64,000 bases of DNA, from assembly GCF_024166365.1 (NCBI RefSeq), contig NC_064822.1, positions 108,992,823-109,056,822 on the forward strand, written 5' to 3'. The translations under genes and the position numbers were made by a program. Below, in pieces: positions 42,701 through 50,699 of the stretch (position 1 is its first letter; each line of letters begins with the position of its first letter). Below the pieces are notes generated by a model. It did not search any database and was not told the DNA's origin. It worked only from the letters and a program-made list of their open reading frames with translations. The DNA is from Elephas maximus indicus. Lineage: Eukaryota; Chordata; Mammalia; Proboscidea; Elephantidae.

Positions 42701-44397
42701 AGAAGGAATAGAACAGAGAGAATCTGAAGAAAGAAATTTGAGAATGCTGCTATCAGTGAGTAACAAAGGAGATAAGTTCAGTCGTAGACATGAAGAATTT
42801 AAAATGACAGAAAGACAGCCAACTAAAAATATTCATTAAGGGTTAGAATACATGTAAGACACCAGGTCTTTAGAGATAGGCGAATTACCAGCCTAGACAG
42901 GATAGCTGAAGTCATGTACCGTGCGTGGGACAAGCACTTCAGAACAGAATGCCAAGAGTAACGGGAAAACACTTTCTCCTTGGGACTGTCCTATAGCACC
43001 TTCTCTCACCTTCCCTGGAAACTCAGCACAAGACCTTCATTCATTGGATAACACCTCCATCTTAATAACCTTGCTTCAACTTTACTTCTCTCATAAACTT
43101 TCTCTGATTAATTCTGCTTAGTATTAATTCTTAATTTTTATATTGTTTGTATTATTCACTTGTACTTTGCAAATACAAAAATATTTTTCATGTATATATA
43201 CCCTGGCTTATTAATTTAAGTATGTGTTACCTACACATACACTTACACACTACCCACTCTAGGACTTTCATAAAGATCATCAACATCAATGTCCCTCACT
43301 CATGTTCTTTTCCCAGGGATTACAATCCATAAACTAGCAAAGTGCTTGGCACACAGAAGATAATAAATATTTGCTGAATTAATAAGGGATAGGAAATTTG
43401 TAAGGGCAAGTCTCTTTCTTCATGTACAGAAGTATGGAGAAGAGGTTTTTTCTCCTTCTCCACATCTAAAGTAACAATTTGGTTAGTAATTCTCAAGAGG
43501 AATTGTCATTAACTGACGTCATAACAACTAAATCCCCTATTGATTACATATTGAGTTAAGCTTCTGGTTGAAAGACTTGAGCTAAATCATAATCTCTCAT
43601 GGTATCAGAGAAAAAGCCCACTTTGGTTTGTATGTCTGTCTAACTGAAACTGGTACAAAAGAAGTGCTGCTTAGTTTTGAGAGCATTTGCTGAGAGTATT
43701 CCCCTTCGAGTAGCACATGTAAGCCAGACGATATCTAAAACAACTAGTGAGACGGTCCAGGTCACCCAAACTGGTTTAGAAAAGTCCCATTGGCTAAATT
43801 GTTTGAGCTTTGGAAATGTGTCCTCAATGGTATCTGGGTTCAGGAGGAACTCTGAATTTACAAACTGACAACCTGCCTGTGCAGGAAAACTGACACCCAG
43901 TGGAAGAGAAGCAGCCAGCCTAGGCTGGCTTTCTTGCCTTCTTTTGTTCAGCCCCTCACTATGGGTAGGGAGAAATGTCAAAGGCATCTTTTGTCTGTAA
44001 ATCTTCCAAAGTCTTAATAAAAAGGCAGTAAAGAAGGAATAGACTGAAAAAAACTTAAACAAAACCTCAACACATCTACCCTCAAAAACCGCAGAACCCG
44101 ATATTGTTATTAGAAACACAGAGTGGAGGGCACAACAGAAACTTGGGAGCTTTTAGTGTTCCTTTTTCTTGATTCAATGCAGATCACATAAGCACTCTTA
44201 ATGGGAGAAGGGGAGTACAGCTCCCAGTACATCTGGTCCCTGGTATTAATCTGAACTGTCTAGTGATATCAAGGCACGTGGCTTTTGGGGCAGCAAATAC
44301 CTGCAATGATGACTGAGTCAGTTCGGGCTGGGCCAAATTTCAATGTCATCTCATGCTTGTGTTTATGAACTGCCAGGTGGTCCTCGTTTGTAAATCT
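21521..44397 (-). CDS. ATF7: ATF7, bZIP CRE-binding transcription factor; 3' ten coding exons (first coding exon not in window)
   Basis: Minus-strand exons 44301-44397, 39733-39851, 35963-36100, 33912-34069, 32602-32701, 31956-32069, 31200-31352, 29075-29272, 27739-27847 and 21521-21738 join in frame. They total 1404 nt, giving 467 residues plus TGA. With a 16-residue first exon the product is 483 residues, a known ATF7 length. ATF7 (ATF-a) is an ATF2-family nuclear factor that dimerises with Jun/ATF and binds CRE sites; p38/JNK phosphorylation activates it. Visible parts: second half of the N-terminal C2H2 finger (HLAVHKHKH), TAD with TPTPT (Thr51/Thr53), the Pro-rich middle, basic region ERNRAAASRCRQKRK at about 340-354, and zipper leucines at 360, 367, 374, 381 and 388. 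All introns are GT-AG except intron 39732-36101, which uses a GC donor. Confidence 0.96.
22009..22216 (+). mobile_element. AfroSINE, long subfamily
   Basis: 'gctctggtggcacagtggtt', 'ggcagttcaaaccc', then the extra 'gtggcagtctgcttccataa' block, then 'gagtcggaattaactc'. Confidence 0.9.
22880..22990 (+). repeat. MIR3/L2-like fragment
   Basis: 'catttactgagcatcagcca' 'tgtaccaggtat' and 'tcaggaagctcccagtctag', in the order of this ancient family. Confidence 0.5.
23285..23787 (+). repeat. L2 LINE, 5' piece (split element)
   Basis: L2 3'-region sequence including 'gacatctccacctacatgac' and 'gtccaaaactgagctcctga'. It breaks at 23787 and resumes at 26172. Confidence 0.75.
24532..24552 (+). repeat. 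CA/CG-type alternating purine-pyrimidine repeat
   Basis: acacacacgcgtgtgcacgcgc: a short Z-DNA-prone tract at the end of an L1 3' UTR block. Confidence 0.8.
24773..24940 (+). mobile_element. AfroSINE nested in L1
   Basis: 'agagccctggtggtacagtg', 'ggcagtttgaatct', 'ctatggggcaggtctactct', 'gagtcagaattgac', then a GGTTTATTATAT tail running into (TA)n. Confidence 0.9.
24940..24963 (+). repeat. (TA)n microsatellite
   Basis: About 12 TA units at the 3' tail of the SINE. Confidence 0.95.
25963..25994 (+). repeat. G-run in L1 3' UTR
   Basis: A run of about 15 G, then CGGGCGGGGGGCAGGG. It is G-quadruplex-prone and sits at the polypurine position of the L1 3' UTR. Confidence 0.9.
26172..26955 (+). 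repeat. L2 LINE, 3' piece
   Basis: Continues the L2 at 23285: 'attattgcaatagcctccta', 'gcccttgctcccagcagtct', 'ctcaagggcagggattttaa', ending with the L2 terminus 'gaataggcactcaacaaata'. Confidence 0.85.
27342..27540 (+). repeat. MIR SINE
   Basis: 'agacctggatgtgaatcttg', 'cataactttatcagccgtgt', 'tcatctataaatggaagtaa', ending 'aagtaggcacccaataaata'. Confidence 0.8.
27739..27847 (-). CDS. ATF7: ATF7 coding exon 10 (zipper, second part)
   Basis: Codes residues 376-411, NEVTLLRNEVAQLKQLLLAH and onward to KKTQGYL, carrying zipper leucines 381 and 388. Acceptor CTACCCCAG, donor CTAG/GTGAGT. Confidence 0.96.
28090..28575 (+). repeat. Old L1 (L1M) 3' fragment
   Basis: 'acttctaggaatctatttaa', 'ttggaaataatctaaatatc', 'tacagctgttaaaaagaatg', the familiar end region of old L1 ORF2/3' UTR. 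Confidence 0.75.
29075..29272 (-). CDS. ATF7: ATF7 coding exon 9 (basic region and zipper start)
   Basis: Codes residues 310-375. It contains the RRRR-TVDEDPDERR approach, the basic region (RNRAAASRCRQKRK) and zipper leucines 360, 367 and 374. Phase 0 at both ends. Donor CTGAGT/GTGAGT. Confidence 0.97.
31200..31352 (-). CDS. ATF7: ATF7 coding exon 8
   Basis: Codes residues 259-309 (RLKATLTHQVSS, GGCGMVVGTAS, ARPEQSQTLIQH). The donor CCGCAG/GTCGGT has C at +3 and is weaker than the rest, so it may allow skipping. Confidence 0.95.
31956..32069 (-). CDS. ATF7: ATF7 coding exon 7
   Basis: Codes residues 221-258, LARPMSMVPNIPGIPGPPVN through SEAKM, Pro-rich. Phase 0 at both ends (114 nt), so it can be skipped without a frameshift. 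Confidence 0.95.
32602..32701 (-). CDS. ATF7: ATF7 coding exon 6
   Basis: Codes residues 187-220, (G)SPTGSLPLVMHLANGQTM to PSVIS. Donor ATCG/GTGAGC. Confidence 0.95.
33594..33740 (-). mobile_element. AfroSINE
   Basis: 'aaccaaacccattgccgtca', 'gacagagcagaactgcccca', 'ggcaccagggtttcc'. Confidence 0.9.
33912..34069 (-). CDS. ATF7: ATF7 coding exon 5
   Basis: Codes residues 135-186, ELAPKPVVISTPTPTIVRPG through SNRQL. Donor CTGGG/GTAAGT. Confidence 0.95.
34482..34677 (-). mobile_element. AfroSINE, long subfamily
   Basis: 'aagcccactgctatcgagtg', 'aaaagcagactgccacatct', 'gtgggttcgaacggtagacc'. Confidence 0.9.
35293..35820 (-). repeat. Old L1 (L1M) fragment
   Basis: Starts 'tttttaattgaggtataata'; later 'tacatcggtagttcatcctt' and 'attatgaatgcaactgttat', a reversed L1 3' half. 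Confidence 0.75.
35963..36100 (-). CDS. ATF7: ATF7 coding exon 4
   Basis: Codes residues 89-134 (ASAGPLDMSLPSTPDIKIKE). It contains IKIKEEEP, resembling a SUMO-acceptor site (psi-K-x-E), then Ser-Pro repeats. 138 nt, phase 0 at both ends. Acceptor TTTAACAG follows a good pyrimidine tract. Confidence 0.95.
38275..38600 (+). repeat. CR1/L3-like ancient LINE fragment
   Basis: 'aaaaactcttcaaatatttg', 'aagatcgtaactctgtcc', 'tctaggtaaaatgtcctcaa', 'tttcaccatcctggttcacc': the order of the amniote CR1/L3 3' region. Confidence 0.45.
38736..39165 (+). mobile_element. L1 3' UTR fragment
   Basis: Inserted after an L2 end ('atatttattgactaactgaa'). It shares with the copy at 24.1 kb the order: TGGAGGAACCC, 'acacccttctaacctggaac', 'atctgcccaaaagcaaaggt', 'ctcatttgctctgtaagctt', then (CA)n. 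Confidence 0.8.
39425..39600 (+). mobile_element. Degenerate AfroSINE (second type)
   Basis: 'aagaaaggcttggtgtccta', 'aaaaatcagccaatgaaaat', 'cctatggatcac': a decayed copy of the subfamily seen at 63829. Confidence 0.55.
39643..39732 (-). CDS. ATF7: Read-through extension of ATF7 exon 3 (short isoform tail)
   Basis: If the GC donor is not used, the frame runs on for 29 codons (ARKGTFAEKL, then MFRPWLFLLCLGILCLIG) to TAA at 39643. With exons 1-3 this gives exactly 117 residues. I recall a reported short cytoplasmic human isoform, ATF7-4, of this size that restrains ATF7/ATF2 phosphorylation. The tail is strikingly hydrophobic. Confidence 0.55.
   Translation of the reverse strand, partial: ARKGTFAEKLVMFRPWLFLLCLGILCLIG
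39733..39851 (-). CDS. ATF7: ATF7 coding exon 3 with GC splice donor
   Basis: Codes residues 49-88, (D)QTPTPTRFLKNCEEVGLFN to DEKK, the kinase-regulated activation domain with Thr51/Thr53. The exon ends GAAAAAG/GCAAGA. No GT lies within reach that keeps the family frame, so this is a GC-AG intron. Residues Ser-Asp-Asp-Asp near the end differ from the human Ala-Asp-Glu-Asp. Confidence 0.95.
39908..40120 (-). mobile_element. AfroSINE (second type)
   Basis: 'gtcagagtagaactgtgctc', 'tagctgatttttctggaagt', 'caggcttttcttctgaggcg', 'cggttagcagccagcatgct'. Fifty-six bases upstream, in gene sense, of the ATF7 exon 3 acceptor. Confidence 0.85.
40273..40290 (+). promoter_or_regulatory. CTCF-like motif in ATF7 intron
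   Basis: GGCCAGCAGGGGGAAGA matches most of the CTCF core CCAGCAGGGGGC. It lies in a repeat-free stretch 420 bp upstream of exon 3 in gene sense. Confidence 0.45.
41640..41928 (+). repeat. Ancient interspersed repeat, left part
   Basis: 'aacaagtgtttactgaacag', 'acatggttcctgccctatag' resemble an old mammalian MIR3-like element. Similar material ('agctgggccttaaataatgg') resumes at 42290 after two SINE insertions. Confidence 0.4.
41929..42096 (+). mobile_element. AfroSINE
   Basis: 'ggaaagcctggtggcatagt', 'ggcagttcggatccaccagg', 'tatggggtagttctactctg', tail GGTTTTTTGGTTTT. Confidence 0.88.
42097..42275 (+). mobile_element. AfroSINE (second type), directly abutting
   Basis: 'ggcagttcgaacccacccag', 'agatctgcttccattaagat', 'acacatagggttgccatgag', tail with GACAACAAGAA. 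It sits in direct tandem with the preceding copy. Confidence 0.85.
43330..43390 (+). repeat. L2 3' terminus
   Basis: 'aagtgcttggcacacagaag' then 'ataataaatatttgctgaat', the common L2/MIR 3' end. Confidence 0.6.
44301..44397 (-). CDS. ATF7: ATF7 coding exon 2 (zinc-finger half)
   Basis: Codes residues 17-48, RFTNEDHLAVHKHKHEMTLK through VIIA. It carries the two His of the C2H2 finger; the two Cys come from the missing first coding exon. Acceptor ATTTCAG; donor TGCAG/GTATTT is non-optimal at +4. Confidence 0.96.
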
Positions 44398-44486
44398 CTG
44401 AAATGAAACAGAAATGGAGATGTGAAAAAAAAAAAAGCAATTCAATGCCCTTTTTAAATGTCCTCCTAAATATCCTCCAATAAGGT

Positions 44487-44620
44487 TCGTCCCTGGAAAG
44501 AGGGACTGGAGAGGAGAAAATTGCAAGTGATGAAAAAGGAGAGGAGATGAAGAAAAGAAGAGAAAATGGAGAGGGAGAAAAAAGGTGCAGGGAGGAGAGT
44601 AGAGGGGGAAGACCGGAGTA
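44487..44620 (-). promoter_or_regulatory. ATF7: Long polypyrimidine tract upstream of ATF7 exon 2
   Basis: The plus strand is almost pure A/G over about 130 bases (GGAGAGGAG, GAAGAAAAG motifs). In transcript sense it is a C/U tract starting 90 nt upstream of the exon 2 acceptor. It could bind PTB-type splicing factors or form triplex DNA; both are inferences. Confidence 0.45.
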
Positions 44621-44814
44621 CCAACTGCTCCGTGATAGCAAATCCAAACGAGAGAAGTGGACAGATTGTTGGTGAAGTGGGGTCCAGGCAGGAAGCTCCA
44701 AATGAAAAAAACATTAAGGCAAACTCACAGTGAACAAGGGGAAAATAATTTTTAATAATAATAACAAAGAGAGAAGAAGGGAAAGGCTGCACATTCATTG
44801 GTCATCACAAAATA

Positions 44815-45150
44815 GGATATTCAGAATGAAGCGCTCCATGGTGGGGCCGAATTAGACTATTTTTACGAGGGGGCTAGCAGGGAGATAAATTATGCAGGAT
44901 TAGGAGAACCATTTAACTTCCTGGCCCCCACAGTGCTGCAGCAGGCGCCTGCGTGGCTATTTGGCTCAGGGTTTTAATGAGCCAGGATGGAGCTGTAGAG
45001 GACTGAGGCCCAATGGCCAGCAGTAACAGCATACACCAGCCCCATCAGCCAAATGCTGTCTCCCCTCATCAGGCAGCCCGCCTGGGGTCCATCAGCCATA
45101 AAGGGGCCAGTACAATGCTGCTGGCTGTATAATAGTAGAATAAAAATGTA
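44815..45150. promoter_or_regulatory. Candidate conserved regulatory element in ATF7 intron
   Basis: A repeat-free block between repeats, with clustered developmental-factor-like words: GGATTA (bicoid class) and ATTATGCA (POU-like) near 44890-44905, TTAATGA near 44974 and CCATAAA near 45098. Composition is mixed and information-rich, unlike nearby decayed DNA. No ORF. Conservation cannot be measured here. Confidence 0.35.
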
Positions 45151-46034
45151 AGCAAAAGGGTCTTTTTTTTTTCCCCAGGGTTGCGGGGAGCCTTTTTTTT
45201 GTAGGCAGGATGAGGGAAGGGAAATGGATTTTGTTTAAGGGTTTGGGCGAAAGGACAGTGAAAAGGTGAGGCTAGGTCTGCCCCAGTTTATAACTAAGTA
45301 AGACAGGGTTACTGGACAGTATTTATGTTCCTGCCCCTTCTTTAAAAGGGGGAGATGAAGGGAAAGTATGAACAGCAGTAATTCAAAAGAACAATATCTT
45401 TAAAATTCCCTTTGAGAACGGCTGGCCATGTTCCTTCATTAAAACATGCCTGCAACACACTAAGCTTGGATGCTACAGCTTTCCACAGCTCCTTCACTAG
45501 TATGGCTCTCAAACATGGTTCTATTTGTCTTTTTTGTTTCTTACAAATAGTGACTGGCTAGCTTCCTCTTTTTGCTTTCCTTATTGTATACATACTTCCC
45601 ACTAAGCATTACACCTTCAGGCCTCTTTTCTACGACTCTTTTTGACTCCAAGCAAATAGATAGAGTTGGCCCTAACCCAGCTCCTACCCAGTCAAGAAAG
45701 CAAACTCCTTCATTTTAATTCAAAGTGGCTTTCCCCCGAATATGCTCTGAGTTCAATAACAAGGAGAGCCAGCTTAAGACCCAAAATCCTTTCAGACTGC
45801 AGGGTAGAGGGAATTTTCAATTAAAAGTATGAAGAGCCAAGAAGTAAAACAGTCAGAAGACTGCCTTAGTTTCCAATTGATGTAGGACAAAATTGAATAA
45901 AGTATGGGAATATTTAGCTAAAATAATAACTGTTGTTTTCTCTATTGTTGGTTAACTTAGGGCACTAACCTTTTCAGTTGCAGATTTTTCCCTGAGGAAA
46001 AAAGGGTGGAGGTAAGGGGAAAGAAGAGAATATC

Positions 46035-48346
46035 TACTGCTACTATAACAAAAATACCACAAGTGGGTGGCTTTAATAAACAGAAATTTATTTTCTCACA
46101 GTTTAGGAGGCTAGAAGACTGAATTCCGGTGCTGGCTCTAGGGAAGGCTCTCTCTGTTGGCTCTGGAGGAAGATCTCTGAGCTTCTGCTCCTGAGCAATC
46201 TTCATGTGGCTTGGCATCTCACTTCCCCCATCTCTGCTTGTTTGTTTAATATCTTTTATATCTCAGTAGAGATTGACTCAATAACACCCTACACTAATCC
46301 TGTATTATTAACATAACAAAGAAACCCATTCCCAAATGTGATTATAAACACAGGCATGAGGTTAGGATTTACCACACATATTTTCTGGGGGCACAATTCA
46401 AACCATAACATCCCATCCTTTGGCTCCCCAAAATTCACAGTCCTGGCCATATGCAAAACACGTTCACTCAAAAGTCTTAACTCCAAGTCTAAAATCTCAT
46501 CTTCTGAATCAACTAAATCAAATATGGGTGAGACTTTAGGCATATTCTATCCTGGGACAAAATTCCTCTTCATCTGTGAACCTGTGAAATCTAGAATACA
46601 AATTATCTGTTTCCAAAGTACAATGGTAGAACAGGCACAAGGCAGACATTTCCATTACAAATGGGAGAAACTGGAGGGAAAGAAGGGCTAATGGGCACTG
46701 AGCAAGCCCAAAGCCCAGCAGAACAATTTATATCTGCTCTCAAGTCTTGAAAATAATCCTCTAGATTCTGGGTGCAGGCCCCTCGGCCCTGGGCTTCAGC
46801 TCCACCTTCCAGGGCCACGGGGATGGCAACTCTTTTCCCTCAGCTCTGGGCAGTCCCATTCTTCCTTGTCCATCTGAGTGGTGACTGCAACTCCTCAGTC
46901 CCACCAGGCCCTGTTCTTCTGTTCTTCTGCTCCTTGGGCATGGCAGCCCTGACCCCTCAGCTTTGGGTGGCAGCATAGTCCCTGGCACACCTTAACTCTC
47001 TCTGTGGGCAGCCCCACACTCCAGAACCTAGCTAGTGAAGATCCAACTCTTTGAAACCTAGGAGGCTGTGGCCCCTCTCTTTGAGGTCCAGGAGATCGTG
47101 GCCCTACCCTTTGAAACTGAAAGGGCCCTGCTTCCCATGCTCCTTCCAACAGTTCTGCTGATCTTCAAGCTGCTCCAGGGATGGTCCTTTTCTTTACTTG
47201 GAGGACAACAGATGTAGCTCCTTTGGCCTGTTTCCTGCCTGTAGAATTATAAGAGGCAAACAGTCTTCTTTCCTTTGTCTTGTCTCTGACCCCTGAAGTG
47301 TAAACTGATGGGTTTTCTCCTGTGATAACTGGTTAGATCCATCAGTTACAGGTTTAATCTTTTTAACAAAAGATTGTATAGCCACATCCTTGGTGAACAT
47401 TCTAGCACACATGTCCTTAGTTTATACAATAGAATTTCCCAAATCTTTAAGTTGTTTTCATTTGCACAGTTCATTTTTAAGTCCCTCTCTTCCCTTTCAC
47501 ATTTTCGTATAAGTGACAAGGAGAAACCACACAGCCCCCTTTAGGATCTTACTTAGGATTTTCTCAGCCAGATATCCAAGTACATCACTTATGAGTTCTG
47601 CCTTCTACCAAACATGTGAACATAATGACAAGTTCTTTGCCACTGCATAAAAAGCATTTCCCTTCCTCCATTGTCCAATCCCATGTTATCATTTTAATGC
47701 CCACATTTCTAACAACACTCTGTTGCTGACACCATATTATTCTCTAAGAGGACAGAGACTTTCTCTATAGCTCTCCTCACCTCCTTCTAAGCCCTTACCA
47801 GAATTGCCTTTGATGTCCATAATCCTACCAACAGTTTCTTCAAGGCAGTCTAGCCTTTGGTACCTTAAACTCTTCCAGCCTCTACCCATTCTCAATTCCA
47901 CATTTTAGGTATCTGTTAAAGCAGCACCCCACTCTTCTGGTACCAAATTTTTTCTCGGTTATCTAGTGCTGCTATAACGGAAATACCGTAAGTGGGTGGC
48001 TTTAACAAATTTATTTTCTCATAGTTGAGGAGAAAGTCTGAATTTAGGGTGCTGGCTCTAGGGGAAGGCTTTCTCTCTCTGTGGGCTCAGAGGAAGGTCC
48101 TTGTCTCTTTCAATTTCTGTTCCTGGGCGATCTTCATGTGGCTTGGCAGCTCCCTTCCCCCATCTCTGCTTCTGCTTGATTATTTAATTTCAAAAGACAC
48201 TGACTCAAGATATACACTACACTAATCCTTTCTCATTAACATAACAAAGACAACTGATTCACAAATAGGATAATAACCACAGGCACAGAGGTTAGGATTT
48301 ACAGTGTATACTTTTGGGGGATACAATTCAATCCATAACAGTCTGT
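46035..48346 (-). mobile_element. ERVL-MaLR-type element with two LTRs
   Basis: Two direct copies of a roughly 390-bp LTR (46035-46412 and 47955-48342) flank about 1.55 kb. LTR landmarks in both: 'gctataac', 'gtgggtggcttta', 'atcttcatgtggcttggca' and the 'cataaca' end. The internal part ('aagtcttaactccaagtcta', 'acaaatgggagaaactggag') matches reversed MaLR internal sequence. MaLR internal regions lack functional genes, and no intact protein is present. The LTRs have diverged, so it is old. Confidence 0.75.
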
Positions 48347-49003
48347 TAGCAGGGATATAATATCTGTAGGTTAAACAAGTCACTCTATGGAATGTGTGGG
48401 GTTGCCATATACTTGGTAAAAGGAAATGAGTAGAACCTAGCGTACAATGGAGAAAAATGAAACATCAATAGGAATAGTGGTGGAATAGGCAGGGTTGTCT
48501 GTTTTCAAAATGTACTGGTAATGTTACAGTAATCTTTTTCAAAAACATGTTTATGAGTACTTAAACTTTTTGTGCAATATTCTAGAATCTAGAAAAATTA
48601 TTTTCAAGCAAAACGCCCTCTTCTGAGAAATCTAGTTTGCTCAAAACTAAGCTGAGAGAAAGATTTAAAATCTCCATCAGGTTTTTCTCTGCGTAGGATT
48701 GTTTAATATTTTAAAAGGCAACTCTTCCTTCTGTTACAACTCTGCTGTATAGTCCTGACTTGTCGTGTTTGTCCTCTAGTTTGTGTTTCTCTCCCCTAAA
48801 TCCCCCCAACCCCCAACCGCACTCCTCCTTGAGCTATTTATGTTTTCTAAATCAAAAGTGGAGCTCTAAAGAGAACACAAGGAGGCTGAAGAACTCTCAC
48901 CTACCAGCATCTCAGTTTGATAACTGTGAACATGGATAGGAAAAAAAACGAAACTTTATTTTCACTAATCTCTAGCTGAAATTTAGCATTCCTAATCATA
49001 ATA

Positions 49004-49162
49004 GAGGAAACCCTGGTGGCGCAGTGGTTAAGAGTTCAGCTGCTAACCAAAAGGTAGGCAGTTCGAATCCACCAGCTCTCCTTGGAAACCCTGTGGGGCA
49101 GTTCTACCCTGTCCTACAGGGTTGCTACGAGTCGGAATCAACTTGATGACAACAGGTTTGGA
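49004..49162 (+). mobile_element. AfroSINE, well preserved
   Basis: 'gaaaccctggtggcgcagtg', 'gcagttcgaatccaccag', 'tgtggggcagttctaccctg', 'gagtcggaatcaacttg'. Confidence 0.92.
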
Positions 49163-49335
49163 ATCATAATAGACGTCATAAGCATTTTCACATCACATTC
49201 CAGTTACTAAAATATCCTTTATACTTGTCACTACTTCGAAATTGCAGTAATGATCAGACCTGTCACTAGAGCTTGTTATTTAATGTGTTAATAAAAAAGC
49301 ACATACATTGTTATCGAATGATTTTAACATTAAAA

Positions 49336-50015
49336 ATTTTTTTTATTGTGCTTTAAGTCAAAGTGTACAAATCAAGTCAGTCCCTCGTATAAAAATTTAC
49401 ACACACCTTGCTATATACTCCTAGTTGCTCTTCCCCTAGTGAGACAGCACACTCCTCTCCACCCTGTATTCCTGTGTCCATTCAGCCAGCCTCTGACCCC
49501 GTCTTCCTTCTCATCTCCCCTCCAGACAGGAGCTGCCCACATGGTCTCATGGGTCTACTCGAGCCAAGAAGCTCACTCCTCATCAGTATTATTTTCTATC
49601 TTATAGTCCAGTCCAATCTGTTTGAAGAGTTGGCTCTGGGAATTGTTCTAGTCTTGGGCTAAAAGGTCTGGGGACCATGACCTCCAGGGTCCCTCTAGTC
49701 TCAGTCAGACCATTAAGTCTGTTTTTTTGTTTTTTTTTTTTTATGAGAATCTGAGGTTTGCATTCCACTGCTCTCCTGCTCCATCAGGGATTCTCTGTTG
49801 TGTTCCCTGTCAGGTCAGTCATTGGTTGTAGCCAGGCACCATCTAGTTCTTCTGGTCTCAGGCTGATGTAGTCTCTGATTTATGTGGCCCCTTCTGTCTC
49901 TTGGGCTCATAATTACCTTGTGTCTTTGGTGTTCTTCATTCTCCTTTGCTCCAGGTGGGTTGAGACCAACTGATGGATCTTAGATGGCCACTTGCTAGTG
50001 TATTTTTTTTTTTTT
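49336..50015 (-). mobile_element. L1 3' UTR, elephant type
   Basis: T-run (poly(A) tail) at 49336, then 'tattgtgctttaagtcaaag', 'cagacaggagctgcccacat', 'ggcaccatctagttcttctg', 'gggttgagaccaactgatgg'. 5'-truncated; ORFs are UTR. Confidence 0.88.
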
Positions 50016-50016
50016 T

Positions 50017-50165
50017 AACATTTTTGATAACTGTATTTCAATATGATTGGTTCCTTTGTAATTCTATGTATTTATTTAGAAACATCACTCTGAGCAGGGG
50101 TTCACAGGCTTCATCAAGCCGCCAAAGGAGGTTCACAGCACAAAAAATGTTAAGAATCCCTGACT
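50017..50165 (+). repeat. Ancient interspersed repeat (probable DNA transposon relic)
   Basis: 'gataactgtatttcaatatg' 'attggttcctttgtaattct', 'gagcaggggttcacaggctt', ending 'gttaagaatccctga'. It matches a common mammalian relic I cannot name with certainty. Confidence 0.45.
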
Positions 50166-50416
50166 AAATCATGTAGCGCATGTCAGAAAAGGAAGAGCCA
50201 AAAGGGAAGAATTTCAAAACGTAGGGCACTAGTCTGGTCTTGGCTCTGGTTATCTCTCCCTGCTATTTCTAACACAGTTCTGTGGGGTAGTAGAAGAAGA
50301 ATAAAAGTTTACTAAAGCTTTCTATTAAAGCTGATGTCAAGCTGGCTTTTTTTTGTTTTTTTTTTTAATGAACACTTGTCAAAGATTTTATTTAACTCAT
50401 TAATTACCAAAGGAAA

Positions 50417-50545
50417 CAGTAACAGGTTATAGTGACCCTATAGCACAGAGTAGAACTGCCCCATAGGGTTTCCTGATGGACTTGAGCTGCCAACCTTTTG
50501 GTTAGCAGCCATAGTTCTTTAATCACTACGCCACCAAGGTTTCCT
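50417..50545 (-). mobile_element. AfroSINE
   Basis: 'gtgaccctatagcacagagt', 'ccaaccttttggttagcagc', 'acgccaccaaggtttcc'. Confidence 0.85.
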
Positions 50546-50563
50546 AGTAACAGGTTAAGACAG

Positions 50564-50699
50564 TTCAAACCAGTTGCCATTGAGTTGATTCAGACTCATG
50601 GCAACCCCACGTATGTCAGAGTAGAACTATACTCCATAGGTTTTTCACTGGCTGATTTTTTGGAAGGAGACTGCCAGGCCTTTCTTCTGAGGCATCTCA
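50564..50699 (-). mobile_element. AfroSINE (second type), truncated
   Basis: 'accagttgccattgagttga', 'gctgattttttggaaggaga', ends at 'tttcttctgaggcatctca' without its head. Confidence 0.85.

Larger units (their letters stand above)
21739..44300 (-). other. ATF7: ATF7 introns between coding exons
   Basis: Apart from the exons and repeats listed, the stretches 29.3-31.2, 36.1-38.27, 40.3-41.6 and 42.7-44.3 kb show no recognisable gene. They are ordinary AT-rich intron sequence with old, weak repeat traces. Confidence 0.6.

Noticed and set aside
43640-44119. 159-codon minus-strand ORF just downstream of ATF7 exon 2
   Set aside because: The longest unexplained ORF in the repeat-free intron DNA. 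Its composition looks random, I recognise no family, and no splice or promoter signal fits. Worth a conservation check but not supported as a gene.
46338-46988. Several 70-117 codon ORFs on both strands near 46.3-47.4 kb
   Set aside because: They fall in the LTR and non-coding internal region of a MaLR element.
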